A stretch of 64,000 nucleotides of DNA. It comes from Selaginella moellendorffii (Eukaryota; Streptophyta; Lycopodiopsida; Selaginellales; Selaginellaceae). The position numbers and the translations under genes are program-made. The stretch spans positions 209,735-273,734 of the forward strand of contig NW_003314393.1 in NCBI RefSeq assembly GCF_000143415.4, written 5' to 3'. Of the stretch, positions 24,263 through 34,023 are shown one piece after another (within the stretch, counting starts at the first letter, position 1; the number at the start of each line of letters is the position of its first letter). Below the pieces are notes generated by a model that saw nothing but the letters and a program-made list of their open reading frames with translations, had not been told where the DNA came from and searched no databases.

Positions 24263-24649
24263 CATTATTCTTTGAATGGCATGTGGCCTTATATTGCCAT
24301 AAATGGACGTACACACACAGCATAATTATTCCTTTACACGGCAAATAATCTTGGCGCGGATCGCTGACATGGCATGGCAAAGTTCGAATCACTGACATGG
24401 CACAGCTGGATCGAGGCAAGGACATGATGTGACAAAGTTCAACCTCCCACAGCAAAGTCTAGAAGCTACTCAGTTTGAAATTTGTCAGAGGAATCATAAG
24501 ATCTGGTTTGTCAAAGGATTTGATGTGACGTTCAAGCGTGTGTTATTTTTGAATTTTCGAACTCATTCCTAGGTCTATCATTTTTGTGCGCCGTGTTCTT
24601 GGTTCCGCTGAGCGCAGTGAGCGCTGCTTGTGTAAGCGGCGTTGTGGGC

Positions 24650-24805
24650 TGTGGTTTATGCGTCTACGAGCGGTTGCGACATTGCGAGCGCCATTGCGAG
24701 CGGCAGTTTATGCGAGTGGCAGTTTGTGCGAGCGGCGCTACGAGCAGTTGCGGTGTTGCGAGCGGCGCTACGAGTAGTTGCGGTGTTGCGAGCGGCACTG
24801 TCTTT
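24650..24805. repeat. GCGAGCGGC minisatellite
   Basis: Tandem imperfect units built on GCGAGCGGCGCTACGAGYAG, with a 30-bp period clearest at 24735-24800. The whole unit is divisible by three, so open frames on both strands here are artefacts. Confidence 0.7.
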
Positions 24806-25162
24806 GGTGTGGCTACCGCTTCCTTTTGATATTCGGCACTTGTGCTTCCTGGTATGTTCACCATGGAATGGCTTAGGACCACATTTAGAAATGGCATGAG
24901 GCCACACGCCATCTTGGGCCCTTGCAATTTCATGGCTAGCGTATTGTCATGTATTTTTTTACTTGCCTGCAGCTGTGTGTATATCAAGATGGCATGAGGC
25001 CTCATGCCAATTTTGTGAATGCGAAATTTCACATGGGTGTCAGTAGCATGTTTGAATAATGGCATGTGGCCTCATGCTATTGAGGTTGTTTGGTATGTTA
25101 TGATTTAGGCCATTCTCCAATCATTTTTTGTATGGTCTTAACTTCTTTTCTGCACTTTCAGA

Positions 25163-25819
25163 ATGGCCTTCAGGGTTAGGGAAAAGGTTTACATTTTGAA
25201 TGGTGGGAAGAGAGTTGCAAAAGGGACCCTTGTGTCTATGGATCGGAACTTTGTTATACACTGTCAAAGGCTTGGGGAAGGCAATGCTACTGTATCAGTA
25301 GAGACTGTCTTCGATGGGAATGTGGTCGCTATTGAACGAGGAGAGATGGTCGTCGGGGTAAATGTTGTTGTTGCCTTAAAAAATCTTCAGAAGAAAGCAG
25401 ATGTTGGGGACAGCGCAAGTGCGACGCATGTTCCCTCCGTGGATCTTAAGAACCGTGCTACATGGATTCAGGCAAAGGTGTTTCTAAACAACCCCGAGGG
25501 GAAGGTGGTAGCTGAGGGCTTAGCCACAGTTGTCGATCCAAGAGATGCGGTTGCTAATCAAGAATTGGGCTGGGATGATATTGGAGTTGCGATTTTAGAG
25601 GTTGTTGACACAGAAGAAAACAGTCTGACTATTGGAAGCATTGTGCGGTGGAAATTGAGGCACTTAGTGTTTGAGAATGTGAAGGATTCACAATCAAACA
25701 CCACTACAACTGATGACAGAACATCTATTCATGGGAAAAGAAAGTACACCTTCCTAAAGCGCAGCCAAAGGGATCTGAGCAACGAACCGAAAAGGCAGAA
25801 AATGGCGATGGAGGTTTGA
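25163..25819 (+). CDS. DUF8039-like protein, two tandem repeats, directly upstream of the transposase
   Basis: 218 codons from ATG at 25163, which follows an acceptor-like TTTCAG by one base. Two similar halves are visible: a segment with VAKGTLVSMD.. at residues 17-75 and one with VAEGLATVVD.. at about 113-168, each patterned like the DUF8039 domain that accompanies transposases in plant elements. A basic tail (KRKYTFLKRSQRD, EPKRQK) looks like a nuclear signal. It ends TGA at 25817-25819 and the next ORF begins ATG at the following base in the same frame. Either two proteins are made or this is the N-terminal part of one transposase cut by a stop. DUF8039 identity is by pattern only. Confidence 0.6.
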   Translation: MAFRVREKVYILNGGKRVAKGTLVSMDRNFVIHCQRLGEGNATVSVETVFDGNVVAIERGEMVVGVNVVVALKNLQKKADVGDSASATHVPSVDLKNRATWIQAKVFLNNPEGKVVAEGLATVVDPRDAVANQELGWDDIGVAILEVVDTEENSLTIGSIVRWKLRHLVFENVKDSQSNTTTTDDRTSIHGKRKYTFLKRSQRDLSNEPKRQKMAMEV

Positions 25820-28304
25820 ATGGTCTCGACAGTTGCTTGTTGCAAGAGGAGGTGCTGTCAACATGCTGATTGGGATGCTATTGAAGAGGAGAGAGCAAGA
25901 TACAAGACATTGTCCTGGAAGGCAGCTCGCAATTTTGTGTATGAGGCATTACGGTCATCTGTTAATGCTTCAGAACATCAGGTGGGGGGCATGGTCTTCC
26001 AGAGGGGTTTGGTCTGCACGAAGGCATGGAGAATCATTTATGGAGTCCCTCGAACCACATTCTACAGAATCAAAACTGAGTTCGAGGAACAAAGGGTTCA
26101 ACAGGCAGTCCATGGGAACGACGGTACGCACAAAACCAGGGGTCATGTTGTATATGGAGAGGCAATCTTCAAGAGGTTTGTCGAGACATGTAGTGAGCAG
26201 CAACCACATAAAACCCGCCTCTTGGAAAATGGAACACGAGACACCCAACGAGTTCTCCCTTCCATGTATACCAAGGGGGCCATATTGGAAGATGTGAATC
26301 GGGAACTCCAGAGTAATGGCTACAGGAAGCTGAGCCAATCTAGATTTAGTAGATTGTGGAGCAACAGGTTCAGGGATGTGAGTATAGGAAAGTACTCCAG
26401 CTTTTCAAAGTGTGACGAGTGCACTGCTATCAAAATGGCTTTGTCGAAGAATTCTTGCAGCGCTCAAGAGCGAGAGACGTTGGTTAGAAGGCGGCTCGAC
26501 CACAACATTGAACAGAGAAGCTGCAGAACTGCATATTATCATAACAGGATTCTCTCCATGGAGAGACCTGACTCTTACCTCTGCATCATCCACGACAAAA
26601 TGGACCAGAAAAAGACGTGCTTACCTCGACTCAATCCTGCCCCCAAGGCAATCTCTTCATCCATGCAGCTGCCTGTGTCTTTGTTTGGCATAATCGCTCA
26701 TGGGCATGGTGCCCAGAACTATGGGAACTTCTTTGTACCTCTATGGGGTGGCGGGGGTGCAAACATGATGATTGCGTCCCTAGCAAAACACTTAAGGTCT
26801 CTGCAAAGTGCGCAAACTGAGTTGAACGGCCAACCCTTGCATAAGGCCCTTGTCGATCGAACCCCATACAGGGTTCAGCTGGAGGAGGAGCAAAGGCTTG
26901 CAGTATCGCATGGGGCCCCATGCCATCCCAGTGAATATGTTGGCCGTCAGATTGTAGGGTTATCACGTGAGGCCTCATGCCATTCCGACGAGGCTGGTCG
27001 CCCGGTGAATGCACAGCCTCATCCAAACGAAGCAGAATCTCAAGGAAGTTCTTGCGGCCGATGTGGCCTTCCACCCCATCTTCTGCTCCAAACAGACAAT
27101 GCTGGCAGTGAGAACAAAAACATGTACGTCTTCGCGTACTTGGCGATGCTTGTTGCCAAAGGCATATTTGAAACGATTACACTTGGCTTTCTCATGGTTG
27201 GGCACACTCATGAAGACGTCGATGCCATGTTCAGTCACCTGGCAGAGTCCCTCCAGCAATCCAATGTCCTCACCCTCCCACAACTCTACGATGAATTCCA
27301 AAATTGCATCAAAGGCACTGTTGAAGCTGCACTTCTGACAGAGGTTCCAGACTTTAAGGGGTTTGTAAGAGGCTACATCAGGGACGGATCCGAAACGCTG
27401 ATTGGCCACTCCAAGCCTCTTCAGTTTCATTTCAGCATGTGTGACGGTGCTCCAGTGATGAGGTACAAGATGAGAGAATGGGACACAGTGTGGCTGCCAG
27501 TGGACGGCATTGAACTCTTCAAGAGAGATCCCATAACTAGGGAACCTATGATTCCTCAGGGTTCCCCACGGCCGATGCACCCGGATGGACTCAAAGACCA
27601 GGAAAGTATAGTGGCCGGGATTAGACAGCATATTGCCTTCTGGAAGAGGGGGTTGGTGTTTGGTGGAGAATCCTATTTTCAGAGGTGCAAGCCTTTGCTC
27701 GAATACTGGGAGAAGATTATATCTGCTATCCAAAATGGGCCAGTTGTATATGAAGAATTGGAAGAGTCCTTTTGGCCAGAACCCAGAGCACCAGATAGTA
27801 GCGGAACAATGTCCTCTGGAAATGCAGTGACAGATAACGATGTTGAGGATCACTATTGTGGGCCGAGGAACAAGAAGCCGGATTCAGCATTCAATCCAGT
27901 ACAGGTCTGCAAAGGAATGGTCGTGCTTGTCAGACCCAGTAATAAAAAACAAATGATATGGGTGGGGCGCTGCATCACTGATGCAGAGGAGGACGTGGAA
28001 ACTAACTCCTTCAATGTAACTGTGGAGTGGTTCAAGCCAAGTTCTGGATATACGAAGGATTGCCTAGAAAAGAGATGGGTGCTGAATCCAAGGGATCCCA
28101 GCATGAGCATATCGGTGGATAATGTTGTGCATGGTTGGATGCGAAAGCAGAGTGCCACCATCACCTTGCCAGACCATGCAAGAGATGCAGCAAGAACATT
28201 CATAACCCGGGTTCAAGGTGAGATTCATGAATATTCCTTTACTAAGTTTCTAATGTATTTTATTTCAAGGTGAACAATCCGAATCTGAATCAGAGGAGGC
28301 GTGA
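25820..28304 (+). CDS. DUF7869-type transposase with BAH-like C terminus
   Basis: Exon 25820-28217, a 52-nt intron 28218-28269, then a last exon 28270-28304 ending TGA; about 810 residues. The N terminus has a Cys/His cluster (CCKRRCCQH) and a helix-turn-helix-like VPRTTFYRIK. The core matches the DUF7869 pattern: CIIHDKMDQKK (about 252), LLQTDNAGSENKN (about 423) and VGHTHEDVDAMFSHL (about 462), which carry the acidic/His residues expected of an RNase H-fold transposase. Residues about 690-770 (VVLVRPSNKKQMIWVGR) look like a BAH or Tudor-type chromatin-reading domain; the tail EQSESESEEA is acidic. Two palindromes at 26905 and 26962 are translated in a variable Gln/Ser/Pro-rich segment. It probably cuts and rejoins the element ends. 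A near-identical truncated copy lies at 61933-63956. Confidence 0.72.
26905..26983 (+). repeat. Two palindromes inside the transposase exon
   Basis: 26905-26926 and 26962-26983 are palindrome copies read in frame as SHGAPCHP and SREASCHS, 35 bp apart, between the first acidic motif and the TDNAGSENKN motif. Copy 2 keeps both (63311-63332 and 63254-63275), with changes in the arms. The segment is probably a surface loop. Confidence 0.8.
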
Positions 28305-28942
28305 TGGCATGTGGCCTTACGCCATTCCTAGGTGAGATGATATAAATAACAAGTATAAATTCTTAGTTGTTCTAGCAAATCTTACTTAAAGTTCAAGGTG
28401 AACAAGCCGAATATGAATTCATCGGATTGTTATAACAAATTGCGAGGTGATGGCATGAGGCGATACGCCATTTGAGAGTGGTAGCCATTCCTATATGAGG
28501 TGAGTGAAGTATTTATTAGAAATACCTCATTCAATTGTGCACTTCTAAGTCTTGGTCCACTTAGTACTGTTTGCATGTTTTTATTTTAATTCTTTCTCTA
28601 AAATGTTATTTAGCATGTGGCTTCATGCCATTGCTCTCCACAATCATGCATTGAATTTCTATCCTTGCATAATACTTCTCCATATATATAGCATGTGTGC
28701 ACATGTGATATGGTTCATTAGGCCTGATATAGTGTGTGAGGTAAAACAAAGATGATGTGACATATGCATTTACCAATCACACGTGCATAAATCTAATAAT
28801 ATGGCGTGTGGTCCATATTAATGGCACATAAACCCATATTGTGGGCTTACGTGCTTTATGTACCATCATTCCCTTGCAGCGTGTGTGTTGGTTTCCTTTT
28901 ATAACACAACGAACTCCATATTTTAGGGTGAAGAGCGTTCTC
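28305..28942 (+). other. Element-1 non-coding DNA downstream of the transposase
   Basis: It contains palindromes starting at 28450, 28611, 28688 and 28801 and no credible gene. About 430 bp of it (roughly 28317-28750) is absent from copy 2. Confidence 0.6.
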
Positions 28943-29200
28943 ATGGCAAGCACAAAATCTGTAAGTGAGGCAGAAAAGGAGACGGAGAAGGAGATAGGTG
29001 AAGATGTAGAATATATAAGTCTTCCAAACTCCCCGTACTATACTCCAGGTGATCATTTTTCTGAACAAACAGCAACATTAACAACTATCGAGAACGCCCC
29101 AGAAACGTCAAAGACAACAATCCAAAGCAAAACAACTGACCCGGAGAAGGATGATAGTACCGCTGAGAGTACCAAAAAGGAGGTGTCCACTAGCACTTAG
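28943..29200 (+). CDS. Small acidic Ser/Thr-rich ORF of element 1 (or an exon)
   Basis: 85 codons from ATG 28943, rich in Glu, Lys, Ser and Thr, with a tyrosine-containing centre (VEYISLPNSPYY). No domain is recognised. The frame also stays open for 34 codons upstream of the ATG. In copy 2 the frame is preserved (61468-61827) but this ATG reads ATA, so either copy 2 lost it or translation starts elsewhere and this is an exon. It ends just before the palindrome at 29208. Confidence 0.4.
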   Translation: MASTKSVSEAEKETEKEIGEDVEYISLPNSPYYTPGDHFSEQTATLTTIENAPETSKTTIQSKTTDPEKDDSTAESTKKEVSTST

Positions 29201-29229
29201 GCTTATAATGGCGTGTGCCCTCATGCCAT

Positions 29230-29858
29230 TTACTTGATCACCAAATACCTTTTTCCCTTTGCACTAGTATATCTTAATACTGGTTTGAGAAATAGAATGG
29301 CATGTGCCCTCAGGCCTTTTACTAAATCACCTTTGAAAGAAATGCAAGCCTCTATGTCGTAAAAAAAAGGTACTAGAGAAATTCCTTAATAATATGAATG
29401 TTATTTAGTTTCATGAAAATACACTAAGGGTCAAATGAGTTAAATGACTTCTCCAGACTAGCAATGCCTCTTGCTACACCTTCACAATTAGATTCGTTAG
29501 AAAAAGATAACATTGAATAATATCTAAATGTTCTCACCATTAAGTTATATGTCTGGCTAATAGGAATGACGTTCATCTTGGAAAGCTCACCACACGCTCA
29601 ATGAACAAACAAATAGTGTGTGCGCGCATGCCATCGCTCTTCTTTAGCTTCAGATTCGGCTTGTTCACCTTGACAATGAGATTTATTATACAACCAGATG
29701 GACTCAGTCTGGACATAAAGTCACCGCGCTAGTCACCATGCCCCAGATATGTCTAGCCCCTGGACAAAAAACATATAATTTCACGTCATTTTCAAATACT
29801 TGAAAATTTGTACCTAGTCCCATTTTACTGAATAAATCCCACTTTAACAAAATAGAGC
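29230..29858 (+). other. Right subterminal region and TIR of element 1
   Basis: Non-coding, with palindromes at 29297 and 29613 and an inverted copy of the last-exon module. It ends with the inverted repeat 29834-29858. Nearly the same sequence, inverted, forms 60810-61440. Confidence 0.75.
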
Positions 29859-31471
29859 ATCTTGCTAAAAACAAGATTATCGTCTAACAAAATCTCCACA
29901 AACTCATGAAGATAAAGCCCAAATACCGCCGTCATCAACCAAGTAAATGTGGCTGATGCATTCATCAAACCAAACGGCATAACTGTAAACTCAAAATGTC
30001 CGAAGCTTGTATTGAATGCCATCTTAGAGATAGATGCATCATCCATTGGAATCTGATGATATCCACTCCTCAGATCAATCTTGGTAAACACTCGTGCTTC
30101 ACCAAGCTTGTCCAGGATATCATCCACACATGGCATCGGCATCTTGTCCTTCATTGTCTTCTTGTTTAAAGTGTGGTAGTCAATACACATCCATATTGAA
30201 CCGTCCTTCTTCTTCACAAGCAAGACTAGAGCACCAAACGGAGACTTACTTAGCTGAATAAATCCAAACTCAAGTAACTCCTTGACTTGTCGTTGAACTT
30301 CTTGCTCCTCTGCATAACTTAACCGAAATGGATGCCGGTAAATTGGCCACGTCCTCAGCTCCAATGTAATCCCATGCTCCACACCTCGTAATGGAGGCAA
30401 CCTATGAGGAAGTTCCTGTGGAAAAACATCAGAAAACTCATCTAGTACATCCCGTACTGCTGCTTCTCCCCCATACGTGCCTTGGTCCCCCAAGTCATGA
30501 ACAAACAGCAAGTAATTCGAAAGTGCTTTTCCATTACGACAAGCCCGCTTCAAAGATGTAGCAGAGAGCATAACAATTGGTGGTTGAACGCCCTTGCCAA
30601 ACCACACATCTTTAACGCTATTATACTCTAGCGAGATACACTTAATACTCCACTTTATCTCGGAATCCACCTTCACCAACCATGGCATCCCAAGAATGAG
30701 ATCCACACGATGGATATCCGCGAGATAAAAGGTCTCCACAAGTGTGGTTTTGCCAACCAACACTTCCAACCCCTCGACATAAGCATCGAAATGTTGAGTA
30801 GAGGTAATTGCACCTTCCACTGTGTGTGGAAGAACTCCGCATGTGACTAGGCCATGCTCCGCAAGAAACTTTGCCGAAACAAAGTTGTCATCGCTCCCAC
30901 TATCCAGTAAAATCCGCACTGGATCGCCACGGAACACGCCCTCCAGCATTAAAGCTGATTCACGCATATCCTTAAGCTCCATCTTGTTCCACACAAAGTT
31001 GAGCTGACGAGCAACGATCAAAAGTCGCTTCCTCCGACCGGAATGGTCGTTCTCCTCATCCTCACATTGCAAAGTTTGCAACTTTTTAGTATCTGACTTA
31101 CCGTGAGAAGAAGATTGGCCATTCTTCTTGTCTTGCTGCTTGTTCTTCAACTGTGGACAATCAACTTTATAGTGTCCAAGTTCACCACAATGATGACAAC
31201 TCTGTCTATAATTCTTCACAAAGAACTTCTGCTTCTTGGACCCCTTTGCATCTAAAGTAGTGCTACCCCGTCCAGCCTCGAGTGCCTCAATATGCCCATG
31301 CATGGTATCCATCATGCCATGCATCTCGTCTTGCATCTCTTGTTGATTTTGATTAAGATCTCGCAGTTCATGAACCACATCTTGAATGGTCCAAATCTCC
31401 GCAGCTTCGTCGGCACCATCATCGGCACCACCATCGACAATAGGATTCCAGTGTTCAACTTGGTCGGCCAT
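29859..31471 (-). pseudogene. Gypsy-2 Gag-Pol, truncated in the reverse transcriptase
   Basis: The frame opens at ATG 31471, preceded by the LTR and primer site, and runs for about 537 codons to the element-1 junction. A short acidic coiled-coil-like N terminus leads straight to a zinc knuckle CHHCGELGHYKVDC (about 95), so the capsid region is very short or lost. A protease with LLDSGSDDNF (about 187) and RT motifs LSKSPFGALV, IDYHTLN and VMPFGLMNA follow. The usual YIDD reads LLDD(N), which suggests a damaged active site. The frame then enters the transposon end. It made the replication proteins of the retroelement; this copy is dead. Confidence 0.85.
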
Positions 31472-31482
31472 CGGAACCAACT

Positions 31483-31494
31483 CCTCTAATACCA
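31483..31494 (-). other. Primer-binding site of gypsy-2
   Basis: Minus strand TGGTATTAGAGG lies one base after the LTR end and matches the initiator-tRNA-Met primer site with one or two changes. Confidence 0.7.
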
Positions 31495-31495
31495 A

Positions 31496-31706
31496 TGTTA
31501 TGATCTAGCGCAAAAAGACATGCTACGCCACCTCTTGAGGTTCCTCACCACCCAACCACCCCCAAGCTACCTCAAAAGCTCCACTGCGCCGCCGCTCCAC
31601 TATGAGCCCTAGGGTAGGTTAAGTCCCCCACCCTATCATGCCTTAATATACCCTTGAGCCTCCCTTTGACCGATGTTGACCATGTAGTCAAAGCTGGTGC
31701 CTAACA
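31496..31706 (-). repeat. LTR of gypsy-2 (211 bp)
   Basis: On the minus strand it starts TGTTAG and ends ATAACA. Related fragments are at 5884-6049 (plus) and 53889-53949 (minus). Confidence 0.75.
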
Positions 31707-33825
31707 ACGGGCCAGATAGAAAGGTGGTACCAAATGCTGGGCAGAATGATGCTCCTAGCTACAACCACTCTCACTGGCAAACCAAGTTTTCAAGGAGCCC
31801 ACTACTGGATTGACGTTTGTATCCTTTGGAGCAAGGTGTTATTCTGGAGTGCTGGACTGAATTGGGTACCAACCTGGATTCCTAAGTACCTAGTGTCCTC
31901 TCCTGGTTTGAGCCACTAGAAGCCGATGTCCTGACCCCAAGATTCAATGCCTGGCTGCCCCCAATTTATGCCCATTGATTTGTTCCAGTTAATTGCTGCA
32001 CCAGCCACGAGGTTGAAAGTCTCCAACGCCTTCTTGGCTGCATCCAGGTTCTCCTTGGTCGCGAGTAGGAACAAGGCTGTGTCATCTGCGAATGCTCCAT
32101 CCAAGAGTTCTTGAGTCACTCTTGTGGTTCGTGGAAGTTGCTGTCTCGCCACCGGTAAGGTAAGTCCTTTGATGCGCCTGCCTTCTACAAGAAACATGCC
32201 CAAGGCCTCAACCACAATCAAAAAAAGATAGGGTGCAAGTGGACACACTTGGCGTACCAAGCGTCCCAGCTGAAAACTCAGTTCTGTCTCACCGTTGATT
32301 GTGACTCTGCTTGCAGCTCCTCTATACAGTAATGAGGTCCTAGCGACCATCTCTCTTGGGATGCCGATCGTATGCATATACTCCTCTAGGAACCTCTAGT
32401 CCACACAATCGTAGACCTTCTCGAAGTCCAATAATTACACTGCAATTTGTTGGTCAAAGGTCTCTACCCATCTCTAAGCCAGCAGGTACGTCCATATATT
32501 TTCTGCGATTTGCCACCCTGGAACGAACCATGTTTGCTACTCCCAGATGATCAACGGCATAATAGCTTGGAGCTTGAGTGTCATTGCTTTGGCATAGACC
32601 TTGTAGGACGTGTTGAGCATGGTGATTGGCCTCCAATTCCTCAATTTCTACAAGTCCCCCCTCTTTGGGATAAGCGCAATCTAGCCCTCAAGGATCTCGC
32701 CAGGCAAGGCCCCATCATGTTGAGCATCCTGCCATGCTTGCAGTAGCAACAGGCCTATAGTCTCCTAGTGCTCCTCAAAGAAGATGGGCAAGAGGCCATC
32801 AATACCTGGCTGCTTGTCATTGCTGAGCTTCTCAAGTGCTTCCCGAAGCTCCACTAGTATGAAGTCCATCCTCAGTGAGTCATACCACTCATGAGGGACA
32901 CGCCAGGGAAGGGACGCAAGCACTTCCACTGCTACCTTCTCTCTTTCTAGAGTCCACCCCTGGGATGTGTATAATGCTTGGTAGAACTCCTGGGCAAGCC
33001 GTTGCATTCCCGATTGATCCTCGATGACCCTCCCATCGCTGTGTTTCAGTCCTAGGATGGGAGGAAAGTCAGTCACTGGCCTGATTCCGTTAAAAAAAGC
33101 CTTGTTGAGAAGGCATTCATTTAAGGCCCATCCATCTTCCATGGCCTAGAGACCCATGGTCCATGCTACGTACTCCAGGTCACATAGCTCAGCTTCCCAT
33201 TCATCTAAAATACTGCTTGCCACTTGTGCTCATTTTGCATGTTCAGCAACATCCTACGTGCTGCTGCCACCTTCTGCCTGGCTAGTCTTAGGTCCTTCGT
33301 CGCCGCTCCTTTGAGGTCCTTTTGGCATGCTCGGAGCTTCTGGGAGCAAGACAGGAGCACCAAGATTAGCCCCATCTTGTCCTGTGCAAGAGTGTCATGT
33401 ATAAGCCCGATTGCCACCAGGTCTTGCATCATTGCTCTTGCGATTGATCATTGGACTGTTGTCCCTTTGTCCCTTTGAAGCTTGATCACACAACGGAGGG
33501 GGTCATGATCTGAGAAAGAGGTGAAACCGAGCCATGTTTTGAGGCTTCCCCCATCCTGCCGTATGCAAGGTGAGGCGTAAATCCAGTCCAGTCTCGACTA
33601 GGAGGTCACTGTCTGCCACCTTGTAAAATGGTGAGCATGAGGTGTGAATCCCACAGCATGTTGGAGGTCCATGATCCTCAGTACATCCACGAGCTGACTC
33701 TACTGCTCCCGCTCATGTAGCTGAATTTTTTCCTGCATTCCCCTACTATCACAGATGTCCTTGACCATGTTTAAGTCTCCTAGGACCAGCCATTCATCTA
33801 CTTGCCCCTGGGCAGACTGCAACAT
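31707..33825 (-). pseudogene. LINE ORF2: endonuclease C-terminal part and reverse transcriptase, degraded
   Basis: Read leftwards, with frame changes: an endonuclease GDLN motif preceded by EWLVL (about 33765-33800), a linker, the RT start DKQPGIDGLLPIFF (about 32765-32830), RQVCPLAPYLF (about 32230-32260), the active site FADDTALFL (about 32065-32100), and a thumb region ending near SIILPSIWYHLSIWP at 31711, where gypsy-2 begins. Several stops are present. The rest of ORF2 is missing here. A 7-kb DNA transposon separates this from the endonuclease N-terminal part at 40790-41101. LINE ORF2 nicks target DNA and primes reverse transcription on it. Confidence 0.82.
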
Positions 33826-33835
33826 GCTCAGCCAG
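33826..33835. repeat. Target-site duplication of element 2 (left)
   Basis: GCTCAGCCAG, identical to 40780-40789. The two copies abut LINE endonuclease sequence that continues in register on either side. Confidence 0.8.
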
Positions 33836-33905
33836 GAGCCCGGGTAGGTTTTGAGCTCATGAGCTCACAAGCTGAGCTCACGGCTTCTCAAACACAAGAA
33901 AAACA

Positions 33906-33924
33906 TTGGTTCATCCCGAACCAA
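33906..33924. repeat. Subterminal 19-bp palindrome of element 2 (left)
   Basis: TTGGTTC-N5-GAACCAA, 70 bp inside the left end. Equivalent sites lie at 40584-40602 and 40659-40677 near the right end and at 60762-60780 and 5597-5615 in other family copies. Confidence 0.75.
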
Positions 33925-34023
33925 CATCTTTCCATTCTTCAAATTTTGATTTAATCTATATTTCCAAGTAAATTCGACTAATAAAATACAAATATAAATA
34001 TAGATCCGAACACTAAAAGCAAT

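Larger units (their letters stand above)
22228..25162. promoter_or_regulatory. Divergent intergenic region of element 1
   Basis: These 2.9 kb separate the 5' ends of the two gene sets and must hold their promoters; I found no convincing TATA box. It contains a GC-rich GAGCGCGAGTGTGATGCGAG-type array (22430-22610), three copies of a roughly 115-bp unit, eleven or more palindromes, a minisatellite and a short telomere-like repeat. Frames seen here are low-complexity and not credible. The acceptor-like TTTCAG directly before the ATG at 25163 suggests an intron in the 5' untranslated region of the rightward gene. Confidence 0.55.
18078..29634. repeat. Dispersed 22-bp palindrome family of element 1 (ATGGCATG-N6-CATGCCAT)
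   Basis: Copies, complete or degenerate, start at 18078, 19155, 19230, 20472, 20663, 20804, 22180, 22945, 23080, 23239, 23318, 24168, 24240, 24276, 24868, 24891, 24989, 25059, 26905, 26962, 28304, 28450, 28611, 28688, 28801, 29208, 29297 and 29613. Arms vary mainly as GCATG/GCGTG; the six central bases are GC-rich and often self-complementary (GGGCCC, AGGCCT, TGATCA). Many copies are followed on one strand by TTTTCAG or a similar acceptor-like string. They occur in introns, exons, untranslated and intergenic DNA of this element and of its second copy, and I saw none outside them. Confidence 0.88.
28270..29660. repeat. Repeated GTGAACAAxCCGAATxTGAA module next to palindromes
   Basis: CAAGGTGAACAA(T/G)CCGAATCTGAA-like blocks occur at 28266-28291 (the last transposase exon), 28396-28418, and inverted at about 29648-29672. 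Each is followed by a palindrome (28304, 28450, 29613). This looks like duplication of a last exon plus its downstream palindrome. Confidence 0.65.
17707..29858. mobile_element. Element 1: 12-kb DNA transposon with TIRs, divergent genes and dispersed palindromes
   Basis: The left end GCTCTATTTCGTTAAAGTGG (from 17707) and the reverse complement of the right end (ending 29858) agree at 23 of about 25 bases, and a third copy of the end starts at 60810. Between them run a leftward gene (18134-22227) and a rightward gene set (25163-28304), separated by 2.9 kb of repeat-rich DNA, and about 28 copies of a 22-bp palindrome. The transposase is of the DUF7869 type. The flanks disagree: left is non-coding repeat, right is a gypsy RT gene. 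No target duplication is visible, so a rearrangement or assembly join may have replaced one flank. I cannot place it in a named superfamily. Confidence 0.78.
29859..31706 (-). mobile_element. Gypsy-2: 5' half of a Ty3/gypsy element, cut by element 1
   Basis: On the minus strand it has a 211-bp LTR (31706-31496), a primer site and gag-protease-RT coding sequence that stops at the right end of element 1. RNase H, integrase and 3' LTR are missing; they are not beyond element 1 at 17706. The right boundary at 31706 abuts LINE sequence, so it inserted in the LINE. Fragments of the same family occur at 5884-6786 and 53889-53949. Confidence 0.8.

Noticed and set aside
26975-27853. 292-codon minus-strand ORF opposite the transposase
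   Set aside because: It is the antisense shadow of a conserved coding frame and has no domain; it recurs in copy 2 only because the sense gene does.
17707-29858. CRISPR array
   Set aside because: The palindromes are irregularly spaced by tens to thousands of bases, have variable centres and lie in a eukaryotic transposon.
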